Assembly: GCA_002377245.1 (NCBI GenBank)
Contig: DFPL01000362.1
Location: forward strand, 1-51,159
DNA length: 51,159 bases
DNA from: Enterobacteriaceae bacterium UBA3516
GTDB lineage: Bacteria > Pseudomonadota > Gammaproteobacteria > Enterobacterales > Enterobacteriaceae
Direction: 5' to 3'
The position numbers and the translations under genes are program-made. Below the pieces are notes generated by a model. That model ran no database searches. It saw nothing but the letters and a program-made list of their open reading frames with translations, and was not told the DNA's origin. Of the stretch, positions 9,931 through 17,480 are shown in pieces (position 1 is the stretch's first letter; each line of letters starts with the position of its first letter).

Positions 9931-9958
9931 AAAAACCCACCAGACGGTGGGTTTTTTA
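9931..9958 (+). terminator. Rho-independent terminator of malPQ
   Basis: The inverted repeat AAAAACCCACC / GGTGGGTTTTTT, with a 4-base loop and a T run, begins 5 bp after the malQ stop. This is a classical intrinsic terminator. The flanking A run means it could also act on the opposite strand. Confidence 0.9.
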
Positions 9959-9983
9959 TTGGCAACCTTTGCACTGCGGGAAT

Positions 9984-10053
9984 GCCTGATGGCGCTTTGC
10001 TTATCAGGCCTACATATCCGTAGGACGGATAAGGCGTTTACGCCGCCATCCGC
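9984..10053. repeat. Pair of REP-like palindromes (BIME) between malQ and gntT
   Basis: Two palindromic units lie back to back. The first (about 9984-10013) contains GCCTGATGGCGCT and TTATCAGGCC. The second (about 10020-10053) contains GGACGGATAAGGCG followed by CGCCGCCATCCG. They match the enterobacterial REP consensus in opposite orientation and lie between two convergent genes, the usual place for BIMEs. They may stabilise mRNA 3' ends or bind gyrase or IHF. Confidence 0.75.
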
Positions 10054-10064
10054 AGGGTTTGGGT

Positions 10065-11381
10065 TTACACCACCATTGCCAACAGCAAGCAGCCTACCAG
10101 ACCGCAGACCGAGATGATGGTCTCCAGCGCGGACCAGGATTTCATGGTCTCACCGATGGTCAGGTTGAAATACTCTTTGAACAGCCAGAAGCCCGGATCG
10201 TTAACGTGAGAGAAAATCACGCTACCGGAACCGACGGCGATTACCATCAGTTCAGGACTCACGCCGGTGGTGGCGATCAGCGGCGCGGCAATCCCGCCTG
10301 CGGTAATCGCGGCAACAGTGGCTGAACCCAGGGCAATACGCAGCACTGCAGCAATAGACCACGCCATGAAAATAGGCGACAGATTGGTACCATGCATCAG
10401 CGAAGCGATGTATTTATCCACGCCGCTATCAACCAGAACCTGCTTGAACGCACCGCCACCGCCGATAATCAGCAGCATCATGGCGATGATTTTGATTGAG
10501 CTGGTCAGGGTGTCGTTGATGTCGTCCATGGAACGACCCCGGTTCAGGCCGAAGGTGAAGACGGCGATCAAGACGGCAATCAGGGTGGCCATCACCGGGT
10601 CACCAAAGAACTCGGCGTACGGCAGAATAGCATGGCCTTTTGGCAGCAGCATTTCAGCGACCGCGCGCAGAGCCATCAGGACAACCGGCACCAGGGAGGT
10701 CCAGACGCTGACACCAAAGCCAGGCATCTCTTCTTCGGTGAAGGTTTTTTTGTTGTACAGACCTTCCGGGATCGGTTTATCGATACCTTTCAGAAAACGC
10801 GCATACACCGGACCTGCCAGAATGACCGTCGGAATCCCCAGCAGCGTACCGTACAGCAGGGTTTTACCCATATCGGCATGGAAGATGGTGGCGATGGCGG
10901 TCGGGCCAGGGTGTGGGGGCAGAAAACCGTGGGTTACGGACAATGCGGCTGCCATCGGCACACCGACGTACAGCAGGGGAATACGTGCAGACGCGGCGAT
11001 GGTGAAGACCAGCGGCAGCAGCAGCACAAAACCCACTTCATAGAACAGGGCGAAACCGACGGTGAAGCCGGTCAGTACAACCGCCCACTGAATATGCTTC
11101 TCACCAAACTTTGCAATCAGGGTTGTCGCGATGCGCTGTGCGCCTCCGCAATCTGCCAGCAGTTTACCGAGCATCGCACCGAAGCCCATGATCAGCGCAA
11201 GGCTGCCCAGGGTTCCGCCGACACCCGCTTTGATCGATTTGATCACCGCATCCAGAGGCATTCCCTGCATCATTCCGACGGCCAGCGCCACCAGAACCAG
11301 GGCAATAAATCCGTTCAACTTGAAGCGGATCATTAATAACAACAACAAGATTACACCGATAGCAACGATGACTAATGGCAT
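10065..11381 (-). CDS. gntT: High-affinity gluconate:H+ symporter GntT
   Basis: A 438-residue inner-membrane permease of the GntP family, equal in length to E. coli GntT. It has about a dozen hydrophobic segments. The family signature LPPHPGPTAIAT and the C-terminal VIFSHVNDPGFWLFKEY are present. It imports gluconate for the Entner-Doudoroff and pentose phosphate routes. It is a single-gene unit, separated from nfuA by 333 bp that hold GntR operator matches. The nfuA-gntX neighbourhood identifies it as GntT rather than GntU or GntP. Confidence 0.96.
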   Translation of the reverse strand: MPLVIVAIGVILLLLLMIRFKLNGFIALVLVALAVGMMQGMPLDAVIKSIKAGVGGTLGSLALIMGFGAMLGKLLADCGGAQRIATTLIAKFGEKHIQWAVVLTGFTVGFALFYEVGFVLLLPLVFTIAASARIPLLYVGVPMAAALSVTHGFLPPHPGPTAIATIFHADMGKTLLYGTLLGIPTVILAGPVYARFLKGIDKPIPEGLYNKKTFTEEEMPGFGVSVWTSLVPVVLMALRAVAEMLLPKGHAILPYAEFFGDPVMATLIAVLIAVFTFGLNRGRSMDDINDTLTSSIKIIAMMLLIIGGGGAFKQVLVDSGVDKYIASLMHGTNLSPIFMAWSIAAVLRIALGSATVAAITAGGIAAPLIATTGVSPELMVIAVGSGSVIFSHVNDPGFWLFKEYFNLTIGETMKSWSALETIISVCGLVGCLLLAMVV

Positions 11382-11539
11382 GATTTACCTGGCCTTAATT
11401 TGTTATGGGTAACGTCAGTGTTTCTTAAGCTCATACTGAATTTTCAAAGAGAGAAAACCCGGTATATGGCATCGGTACGCCTTACATCCCTATTTAAAAA
11501 TAGTCGCTGGATGTTTTTATAATATTGGTACCTGCGCGG

Positions 11540-11555
11540 ATGATACGGGTAACAT
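11540..11555 (-). promoter_or_regulatory. GntR operator, promoter-proximal
   Basis: The plus strand reads ATGATACGGGTAACAT, the reverse complement of the E. coli GntR/IdnR operator consensus ATGTTACCCGTATCAT. The match is exact. It overlaps the -35 region of the proposed gntT promoter, consistent with repression by GntR in the absence of gluconate. Confidence 0.8.
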
Positions 11556-11659
11556 CATCGAAAAGAGAATCACCTGCGGGGGGTAAATTTGTGAAGTGAG
11601 ATGTGGGTCATATTAACGGCGAGAAATGATTGAAAATAAATGCGGGGAATGAGGGTCCA

Positions 11660-11675
11660 GAGATACGGGTAACAC
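11660..11675 (-). promoter_or_regulatory. GntR operator, promoter-distal
   Basis: The core ATACGGGTAACA is identical to that of the proximal operator. The centre-to-centre distance is 120 bp, so GntR could loop the DNA between the two sites, as is known for E. coli gntT. The right end of this operator overlaps a perfect hairpin downstream of nfuA. Confidence 0.65.
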
Positions 11676-11702
11676 GTTCTCCCGGCGGGCAGGAGAACGT
11701 GT
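11672..11702. terminator. Perfect 11-bp inverted repeat downstream of nfuA
   Basis: ACACGTTCTCC pairs perfectly with GGAGAACGTGT across a 9-base loop, starting 12 bp after the nfuA stop. There is no T run on the nfuA side, so termination would be weak; it may instead protect the mRNA 3' end. The distal arm is shared with the distal GntR operator. Confidence 0.5.
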
Positions 11703-11714
11703 GGAGGGCTGCAA

Positions 11715-12290
11715 TCAGTAGTAGGAGTGTTCGCCGCGCTGGTGTTCGGTCAGGTCACGCACGCCCTTGAGGTCAGGGAATTCAGCCAGCAGCTGCTTTT
11801 CGATCCCATCTTTCAGGGTGACATCAATCATCGAACACCCGTTACAACCGCCGCCGAACTGAAGGATAGCGTAGCCGTCGTCGGTGATTTCCATCAGCGT
11901 CACGCGACCCCCGTGGCCTGCCAGCTGTGGGTTAACCGTTGCCTGCAACATGTATTCAACACGCTCCATCAGCGGTGCGTCATCGGTCACTTTACGCATT
12001 TTGGCGTTAGGGGCTTTCAGCGTCAGCTGAGAACCGAGCTGATCGGTAACAAAATCAATTTCCGCATCTTCCAGATACGGGGCGCTTAACTCATCGACAT
12101 AGGCGGTAAGTTGCGCGAATTCCAGGGCGGTGTCAGCGGCTTCCACTGCATCTGGCGGGCAATAAGAAACGCCGCATTCTGCGTTTGGCGTGCCTGGGTT
12201 AATCACAAACACGCGAATTTGCGTCCCTTCTTCCTGATTTGCCAGCAATTTAGCAAAATGCGCTTGCGCGGCATCGGAGATATGGATCAT
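11715..12290 (-). CDS. nfuA: Fe-S cluster carrier NfuA
   Basis: A 191-residue cytoplasmic protein, the same length as E. coli NfuA. Residues 1-95 form a degenerate A-type scaffold domain (HesB/IscA-like) lacking the full set of cluster cysteines. Residues about 105-190 form the Nfu domain, with the cluster-binding motif CNGC at Cys149 and Cys152. It delivers 4Fe-4S clusters to targets such as aconitase and lipoyl synthase, mainly under oxidative stress or iron limitation. A promoter and an IscR-type site lie directly upstream. It is on the same strand as gntX, 58 bp away. Confidence 0.97.
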   Translation of the reverse strand: MIHISDAAQAHFAKLLANQEEGTQIRVFVINPGTPNAECGVSYCPPDAVEAADTALEFAQLTAYVDELSAPYLEDAEIDFVTDQLGSQLTLKAPNAKMRKVTDDAPLMERVEYMLQATVNPQLAGHGGRVTLMEITDDGYAILQFGGGCNGCSMIDVTLKDGIEKQLLAEFPDLKGVRDLTEHQRGEHSYY

Positions 12291-12302
12291 AGCAATGGCC
12301 TA

Positions 12303-12327
12303 ATAGTTGACTATTTTACTTGGTTAT
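12303..12327 (-). promoter_or_regulatory. IscR type 1-like binding site at the nfuA promoter
   Basis: The 25-bp sequence starting ATAGTTGACTATTTT fits the IscR type 1 consensus ATASYYGACTRWWWYAGTCRRSTAT at 22 of 25 positions by my count. It overlaps the edge of the -10 box and runs downstream, a position suited to repression by holo-IscR. E. coli nfuA is a known IscR target. Confidence 0.75.
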
Positions 12328-12354
12328 AATACGCCCATCATCGAGGCTCTACAA
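12326..12354 (-). promoter_or_regulatory. Sigma-70 promoter of nfuA
   Basis: On the nfuA strand, TTGTAG (12349-12354) is followed after 17 bp by TATTAT (12326-12331). The -35 box overlaps the gntX stop codon. Transcription would start near 12319, about 30 bp upstream of the nfuA ATG and inside the IscR-type site. Confidence 0.65.
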
Positions 12355-13032
12355 GGTTCGACACAGGCACCATACCTGAACAGTCGCCGCGCCATTGCGT
12401 AACAGCAGTTGGCTCATCTCCGCGACGGTGCTACCGGTAGTGACGACATCATCCACGATAACCATATGGAGTCCCTGGACCGGCAATTCAAGGCGAAAGG
12501 CATTTTTCAGGTTGCGTTTACGCAAGCGGGCGCTCAGTTGATGCTGGATGCGGGTCATGCGCGTGCGTGTCAGGGCAGCAGGCTCATAACGGCAGCCGAG
12601 CCAGCGCGCCAGCGGCCGGCAAAGCAGGTCGCTCTGATTATACCCTCTTCGCCATTGACGGCGTTGCCACAGGGGAACACTGACCAGCATGTCCGGTACC
12701 GGGCAGTGTCGGGTTCTGCGAGCGTCCCTGACGGCCAGTAACAGTAAGCGTGCCAGGGCCAGTGCCATTTCCGGGCGTCGGGAAAATTTCATCTGATGCA
12801 CCAGCTGACTGAGCGGGGGCGTATAGCCGCTAACCGTCACCATCTGTTGCCAGGGCGGCATTTTTTGCAGGCAGCGACCACAGGGTAGCGTGCGGCTGAG
12901 CGCTGGCAGGGCACAGCGGGGGCAGACGGGCACCTTAAGAGGAAGGGTTCTGGCGCAACAGGAGCATATCCCCCAGTGAGCGAGGGCCAGCGGCATTCGG
13001 CATAGCCAGCACAGGCCAGGCACTGTTAGCAT
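12349..13032 (-). CDS. gntX: GntX, ComF-family phosphoribosyltransferase-like protein
   Basis: A 227-residue protein matching E. coli GntX in length, starting at the ATG of MLTVPGLCW. The frame is open for 11 codons upstream, but those would reach almost to divergent bioH. The N-terminus has zinc-ribbon-like cysteine pairs (CWLC, CSCC, CPRC, CGRC). The C-terminal half is a type I phosphoribosyltransferase fold with the PRPP-loop motif VIVDDVVTTGST near residues 182-193. The family includes ComF of competence systems. An older link to gluconate uptake is weak. Its biochemical role is unknown to me. Confidence 0.92.
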   Translation of the reverse strand: MLTVPGLCWLCRMPLALAHWGICSCCARTLPLKVPVCPRCALPALSRTLPCGRCLQKMPPWQQMVTVSGYTPPLSQLVHQMKFSRRPEMALALARLLLLAVRDARRTRHCPVPDMLVSVPLWQRRQWRRGYNQSDLLCRPLARWLGCRYEPAALTRTRMTRIQHQLSARLRKRNLKNAFRLELPVQGLHMVIVDDVVTTGSTVAEMSQLLLRNGAATVQVWCLCRTL

Positions 13033-13070
13033 GTTCAACCTCCTTGTTTGAAGAAAGAGAACCATAGCCG

Positions 13071-13844
13071 ATGAACGATATCTGGTGGGAAACCAAAGGC
13101 GAAGGACATTGCCATCTTGTGCTGCTTCACGGCTGGGGGCTGAATGCGCAAGTGTGGGATTGCATAACCGCTGAACTGAGCTCGCATTTCACCCTCCATC
13201 TGGTCGATTTACCGGGTTATGGTCGCAGCAGCGGTTTCCCGGCGATGACGCTTGAGGGAATGGCTGAATGTGTGCTGGCGCGCGCGCCGGAACGTGCTGT
13301 CTGGTTGGGCTGGAGTCTGGGCGGACTGGTCGCAAGCCAGGCGGCGTTAATGGCCCCTGCGCGCATCAGTGGTCTGGTGACGGTGGCATCGTCACCGTGC
13401 TTTAGTGAGCAGGGAAGCTGGGCGGGCATTAAATCTGACGTGCTGGCCGATTTTCAACGGCAACTGAGTGACGATTTTCAGCGCACGGTGGAGCGCTTCC
13501 TGGCCTTGCAGACAATGGGTACCGAAACAGCCCGTCAGGATGCGCGCCAGCTAAAAAATGCCGTTTTGTCATTGCCCATGCCCACACCAGAGGTGCTGAA
13601 TGGCGGGCTGGAGATCCTGAAAACAGCAGACCTGAGGGATGCGCTGGCGGATCTGACTTTACCTTTCCTGCGCATTTACGGGCGACTGGATGGCCTGGTT
13701 CCACGCAGGATTATCGCCCCGCTGGACGCATTATGGCCGCAGAGTGAATCCATTATTTTTGCCAAAGCGGCCCATGCCCCATTTATTTCTCATCCAGATG
13801 ATTTTGCCATGACGTTAAGGTCCTTTTCTGAATCTGTAACGTAA
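13071..13844 (+). CDS. bioH: Pimeloyl-[acyl-carrier protein] methyl ester esterase BioH
   Basis: A 257-residue alpha/beta hydrolase (E. coli BioH is 256). It hydrolyses pimeloyl-ACP methyl ester to pimeloyl-ACP, ending the BioC-BioH pathway that makes the biotin precursor. The catalytic triad is visible: Ser82 in GWSLGG, Asp207 in GRLDGLVP and His235 in AAHAPF. It is divergent from gntX with only 38 bp between the starts, so promoters must overlap the neighbouring gene. It lies alone, away from bioABFCD. Confidence 0.97.
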   Translation: MNDIWWETKGEGHCHLVLLHGWGLNAQVWDCITAELSSHFTLHLVDLPGYGRSSGFPAMTLEGMAECVLARAPERAVWLGWSLGGLVASQAALMAPARISGLVTVASSPCFSEQGSWAGIKSDVLADFQRQLSDDFQRTVERFLALQTMGTETARQDARQLKNAVLSLPMPTPEVLNGGLEILKTADLRDALADLTLPFLRIYGRLDGLVPRRIIAPLDALWPQSESIIFAKAAHAPFISHPDDFAMTLRSFSESVT

Positions 13845-13857
13845 CGGGTACACCAGC

Positions 13858-13886
13858 TTGAATAATCGTCAACCCACTACAATACT
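13858..13886 (+). promoter_or_regulatory. Candidate promoter of the DUF1471 gene
   Basis: TTGAAT (13858-13863) and AATACT (13881-13886) are spaced by 17 bp, each matching 4 of 6 consensus bases. They lie about 75 bp upstream of the ATG, directly after the bioH stop. The match is modest. Confidence 0.35.
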
Positions 13887-13962
13887 TAAGTGGCTGTTGC
13901 GGTGCGTTTAACTTGGCCCCGCACCTGCACGACAATTATGAAACCTGAGGAGAATCATAGGT

Positions 13963-14232
13963 ATGAAATTAGTTACAGGAATTGTTACGTCTCTGGTTAT
14001 TGGTTCCCTGTCCTTCGGCGTGATGGCTGCAGAAGAGCTGCAAAAAGATAAAGTCGAGGGTATGAATCTGACGAAGGTAGGCACTATCACCACGTCCGAT
14101 ACCACCGCACCGATGGACGCGAAGCAAGAGCTGTCCAAAAAAGCTGATGAGCTGGGTGGCAAATATTTTGTCGTGACCAGCGGCGAGAAAACTGAAAAAG
14201 ACATCCATGCAACGGCGGATGTCTACAAGTAA
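13963..14232 (+). CDS. DUF1471 (YhcN/BhsA-like) periplasmic protein
   Basis: An 89-residue secreted protein. Residues 1-23 form a signal peptide (Lys, hydrophobic core, cleavage after VMAA). The mature part is about 66 residues. It contains the DUF1471 core: a GTITTSDTTAPMDAKQEL strand-helix start, then KKADELGGKYFVV and the ending HATADVYK. In E. coli this family (YhcN, BhsA, McbA and others) is tied to envelope stress, acid and biofilm. The ribosome site GAGGAG is good and a terminator follows. K-12 has yhgA near this position instead. The paralog identity is not certain. Confidence 0.85.
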   Translation: MKLVTGIVTSLVIGSLSFGVMAAEELQKDKVEGMNLTKVGTITTSDTTAPMDAKQELSKKADELGGKYFVVTSGEKTEKDIHATADVYK

Positions 14233-14251
14233 TCGTAAAGTGAGTGAAAAC

Positions 14252-14273
14252 GCGGGCCGGATGGCCCGCTTTT
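14252..14273. terminator. Terminator between the DUF1471 gene and feoC
   Basis: A 7-bp GC stem (GCGGGCC / GGCCCGC) with a 4-base loop is followed by TTTT on the plus strand. It ends transcription of the DUF1471 gene and overlaps the feoC stop codon. On the feoC side the following GTTTTC could also support weaker termination. Confidence 0.8.
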
Positions 14274-14517
14274 AGCGACCGGTTAGTGACCACCACTCCT
14301 GCTGACAGGCTGATTTTCCCTCCGGGCAGGCTTTACAGCTTCCCGTCAGACACCCTTCTGCCTCTTGTTGAATGCGTACGGCTTTCCCCATCGCCTCCAT
14401 GCGGCCTAACATGGCTTCTACCATCGGGAGAGAAAGATGCAGCGCGCGGCAAAGCTGGCTGGCTTCCATCCGGCCTTGCAATGCAAGCAGGTCGCGAACG
14501 TCAATTAACGATGCCAT
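14272..14517 (-). CDS. feoC: Ferrous iron transport regulator FeoC
   Basis: An 81-residue winged-helix protein (E. coli FeoC is 78). The N-terminal 50 residues form the helix-turn-helix (LIDVRDLLALQGRMEASQL). The wing carries four cysteines at 56, 61, 64 and 71 (motif CLTGSCKACPEGK), which bind a 4Fe-4S cluster in Klebsiella and E. coli. In Salmonella FeoC protects FeoB from FtsH-dependent degradation. It is the last gene of feoABC, 9 bp after feoB. An extra cysteine at residue 23 lies outside the cluster motif. Confidence 0.94.
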   Translation of the reverse strand: MASLIDVRDLLALQGRMEASQLCRALHLSLPMVEAMLGRMEAMGKAVRIQQEAEGCLTGSCKACPEGKSACQQEWWSLTGR

Positions 14518-14526
14518 AGACGCGCC

Positions 14527-16845
14527 TTAGTGGCAGTCCCCAGCCGGGCTTTCGCAGCAGCTGGCCGCTGTTTTGCGGGTGGCTAACAGATTGACATCAA
14601 CACGGCTCCTGGCGCGCCGCAGACCGCCAATGACGACAATATTAAACAGGATGACGATCATTATGCAGATCAGGCTGTAAGTCGGATGCTGGCTAACGTT
14701 GGCGGCCTGGTAAAATACGGTCGCCAACGAATAGGCAATGTTCAGCCCCCAGAGCACAGAAAAGCCCATCCAGCCACGGCTCGACTCTCGCGAAATCGCC
14801 CCCATCACTGATATGCACGGGATATAGAGCAGGACAAAAATCAGGTAGCTGTAAGCCGCACTGGCGCTACCAAATTTTTCACTCATTACGCCCATGGTAC
14901 CGGTTTCCATCTCGCCGTCACCTTTACTGGCCTCAATGGGGTTTGCCAGCACGCTCAAGCTGAAGGTATCTCTGAGGCTTGACCAGGTCTCTTCTGCGGC
15001 TGTACCTAATTCGTCCGTCAGGCTGAACCCGGCAGGGTCAAAAGGCGCTTCCTGAATATGTTCTGCGGTATAAAGCGTGTTCAACGTGCCGACGACCACT
15101 TCTTTTGCCATCGCGCCGGTAAAGAGGCCAACGGTCGCCTGCCAGTGGTCAGGCTGTACGCCAATCGGCTGTAACAGTGGGGTAAAGACCCGGCTGACCG
15201 AGGCCAGCGCTGAATCATTAATGTTATCAACCGCTTTGCCAGAGAGGGAGAAGCTGTTTAACGCGCTGAGGAAAATGCTCACGATAACGATGACTTTACC
15301 CGCACGCAGGACAAAACCTTTCAGCCGTTGCCAGGTTTGCAACAACAGGCTTTTCAGGTGCGGCACGTGATAGACCGGCAGTTCCATAATGAACGGCGAG
15401 GCTTCGCCACGCATGATGGTGTGTTTGAGCATCAGGCCGGTCAGAATCGCCATAACGATCCCCAGCACATACAGGGAGAAGACAATGAGTGCGCCTTCCT
15501 GACCAAAGAACGCAGCAGAAAAGACCGCGAAAATGGCCAGCCGCGCGCCGCAGGACATAAACGGGGCCATCATAATGGTCATCAGCCGTTCACGCGGCGC
15601 ATCCAGCGTACGTGCTCCCATCACCGAAGGCACATTGCAGCCGAATCCGACAATCAGCGGCACGAAGGATTTGCCGGGCAGTCCGAGGGCCTGCATTAGC
15701 CTGTCCATCACAAAAGCCGCACGCGCCATGTAACCGGAATCCTCCAGAAAAGAGAGGAACAGATACATCATGCCAATTTGCGGCACCAGCGGCAGTACGG
15801 TGTTGATACCCCCACCCAGCCCCTGGGCGAGGAAGATTGTTAACCAGTCCGGGAAGTGCAGCGTGTATCCCAGCCACTGAATGCCGTGCACAAAAATGGC
15901 GATAGAACCCGCATCAAAAATAGGTGCCAGGGCACCGCCAATGTTAATGGCCAGCAGGAACATCAGGTACATCACAAACAAGAAAATAGGGAGGCCGAGA
16001 AACCGGTTGAGGATGATGCGATCGACAGCCGCGGTAAACTGGCTGGGCTCGGCGGTCAGGGTATTACTGACCGCATCACATATCGCCGAAATGGCCTGAT
16101 AGCGGGCGTCGGCAATATGCAGCGCCGGATCGTCAATTTCACGTTGCAGACGCGTCAGCGTCGCGTCCAGTTTCAGCGCGGCGTCACCTGCGTAAGCACG
16201 GCTGTAGATATCGCCTTCCAGCATTTGCAGGCCAAGCCAGCGGCGTTGAGTCAGCGGCATTTCCTGAGCCATTGCCCCCGCGAGCGCGTTGGCCTCGCGT
16301 TGCAGCGGCTGTGCATAGTGCACCAGTTCAACCGGGCTATTTTTCTGGTGGCGATCGACAGCGAGTTTTAATGCGTCAATGCCTCGACCGCGTGTGGAGA
16401 CCAGCGGGACCACCGGGCAACCCAGCCGGGCCGAGAGGGCGTCAATATCAATGCGCACTTTTTGTTTCTCGGCGATATCCAGCATGTTCAATGCCACCAC
16501 GCAGGGGATGCCCAGTTCCAGCAGTTGCACGGTGAGATAGAGGTTACGCTCAAGGTTTGAGGCGTCCACCACGTTAATTAACAGGTCCGCATCGCCGCTC
16601 AGAATGTAGTGGCAGGCAATTTGTTCATCCAGCGACGTCTGCGATGAAATGGTCGTCAGTGAGTATGTACCTGGCAGGTCGACCAGCGTGACCTGATGGT
16701 CGGTCGTAGAAAACTGCCCCTCTTTACGCTCGACCGTGACACCTGCCCAGTTGCCCACGCGCTGCCGGGCTCCGGTCAACTGATTAAATAAGGTGGTCTT
16801 CCCGGAGTTCGGATTACCAATTAATCCAATGGTTAACTTTTTCAT
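14527..16845 (-). CDS. feoB: Ferrous iron transporter FeoB
   Basis: A 772-residue inner-membrane Fe(II) permease, near the 773 of E. coli FeoB. The cytoplasmic GTPase domain (about 1-165) has G1 GNPNSGKTT, G3 DLPGTYSL and G4 NMLD. A helical GDI-like spacer follows. From about residue 280 onward there are many membrane segments, including the repeated gate regions (VPLIVGFGCNVPSVMGAR and GLFTGAMAKEVVVGTL). The C-terminal tail has a cysteine cluster (ASCCESPAGDCH), as in E. coli. It is in an operon with feoA (21 bp upstream) and feoC. Confidence 0.98.
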   Translation of the reverse strand: MKKLTIGLIGNPNSGKTTLFNQLTGARQRVGNWAGVTVERKEGQFSTTDHQVTLVDLPGTYSLTTISSQTSLDEQIACHYILSGDADLLINVVDASNLERNLYLTVQLLELGIPCVVALNMLDIAEKQKVRIDIDALSARLGCPVVPLVSTRGRGIDALKLAVDRHQKNSPVELVHYAQPLQREANALAGAMAQEMPLTQRRWLGLQMLEGDIYSRAYAGDAALKLDATLTRLQREIDDPALHIADARYQAISAICDAVSNTLTAEPSQFTAAVDRIILNRFLGLPIFLFVMYLMFLLAINIGGALAPIFDAGSIAIFVHGIQWLGYTLHFPDWLTIFLAQGLGGGINTVLPLVPQIGMMYLFLSFLEDSGYMARAAFVMDRLMQALGLPGKSFVPLIVGFGCNVPSVMGARTLDAPRERLMTIMMAPFMSCGARLAIFAVFSAAFFGQEGALIVFSLYVLGIVMAILTGLMLKHTIMRGEASPFIMELPVYHVPHLKSLLLQTWQRLKGFVLRAGKVIVIVSIFLSALNSFSLSGKAVDNINDSALASVSRVFTPLLQPIGVQPDHWQATVGLFTGAMAKEVVVGTLNTLYTAEHIQEAPFDPAGFSLTDELGTAAEETWSSLRDTFSLSVLANPIEASKGDGEMETGTMGVMSEKFGSASAAYSYLIFVLLYIPCISVMGAISRESSRGWMGFSVLWGLNIAYSLATVFYQAANVSQHPTYSLICIMIVILFNIVVIGGLRRARSRVDVNLLATRKTAASCCESPAGDCH

Positions 16846-16866
16846 GTTTCATTTTACCCGTGAGGA

Positions 16867-17094
16867 TTAACCGGCAATGGCTTCCAGTTGCAAAAACGCG
16901 AGGTCTTTTTTACGTAATACGAGATTAACGCGGCGTGTTTCGATATGTACGGGGTCGCCAAGGGGGGCCACACGTACCACGTTAAAAGATGAACCGGGCA
17001 ACATACCCAGAGAAAGGAGTTTCTGGCGCCACGCCGGGCTAATTTCGCGCGAGAAACCGGTTATTTTCCACGTACTCTCAGGATGAAATTGCAT
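16867..17094 (-). CDS. feoA: Ferrous iron transport accessory protein FeoA
   Basis: A 75-residue cytoplasmic SH3-like protein, the same length as E. coli FeoA. The family pattern LLSLGMLPGSSFNVVRVAPLGDPVHIETRR is present. It is needed for full FeoB activity and probably contacts the FeoB GTPase domain. It is the first gene of feoABC. The 411 bp upstream hold a Fur-like and a weak FNR-like site. Confidence 0.96.
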   Translation of the reverse strand: MQFHPESTWKITGFSREISPAWRQKLLSLGMLPGSSFNVVRVAPLGDPVHIETRRVNLVLRKKDLAFLQLEAIAG

Positions 17095-17199
17095 AGAACC
17101 TACTTATCGTTATCGCGAATTATTGTTGTGCCTGGTGAATTAAATAAAGAAACCACTCGTTTGTTGGCAGAGTGCCAGGTGATAACCAGAACGAACAAT

Positions 17200-17218
17200 G
17201 ATAATGAGAATGGTTTTT
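17200..17218 (-). promoter_or_regulatory. Fur box-like site upstream of feoA
   Basis: Read on the feoA strand this 19-mer ends in CTCATTATC and matches the Fur consensus GATAATGATAATCATTATC at 13 of 19 positions by my count. It sits about 106 bp upstream of the feoA ATG, where iron-bound Fur would repress feoABC. Confidence 0.55.
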
Positions 17219-17480
17219 ATCTACACTTATTTAACCGCGATATCATCCCAAGTGAAATCATAAAACGCTGCATCGTTGATATGGCGCAATATTTTTTTCG
17301 TTTTCCTAATATTCATAAGCACTTAAAAAGTATGAATAAAAATGGCTGGTTATTTCTTTATTTTAATTATTTATTAAGATTGCCGTCTTTATGTTGTAAA
17401 TAATGCAATTGATTCTTATTTGTTAATTAAATATTGCGCGGGAGAGGTGGAAGGACGTGCTGACAGTGGGTAAAAATATT

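Larger units (their letters stand above)
11382..11714 (-). promoter_or_regulatory. gntT: gntT promoter region with 5' leader
   Basis: A 333-bp region with no coding potential. A TATTAT -10 candidate on the gntT strand lies at 11519-11524. This implies a 5' leader of roughly 130 nt before the ATG. A GntR operator overlaps the place of the -35 box, and another lies about 120 bp upstream. A TGTGA half-site (near 11590-11594) may mark a degenerate CRP site. A small palindrome (CTATTT/AAATAG, 11490-11503) lies in the leader. Confidence 0.6.

Noticed and set aside
10267..11043. 258-codon forward ORF inside gntT
   Set aside because: Antisense shadow of a conserved membrane protein; low-complexity composition.
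17083..17403. 106-codon plus-strand ORF upstream of and overlapping feoA antisense
   Set aside because: AT-rich, no recognisable domain, no good ribosome site, and it starts inside feoA on the other strand. The region is better explained as regulatory DNA.
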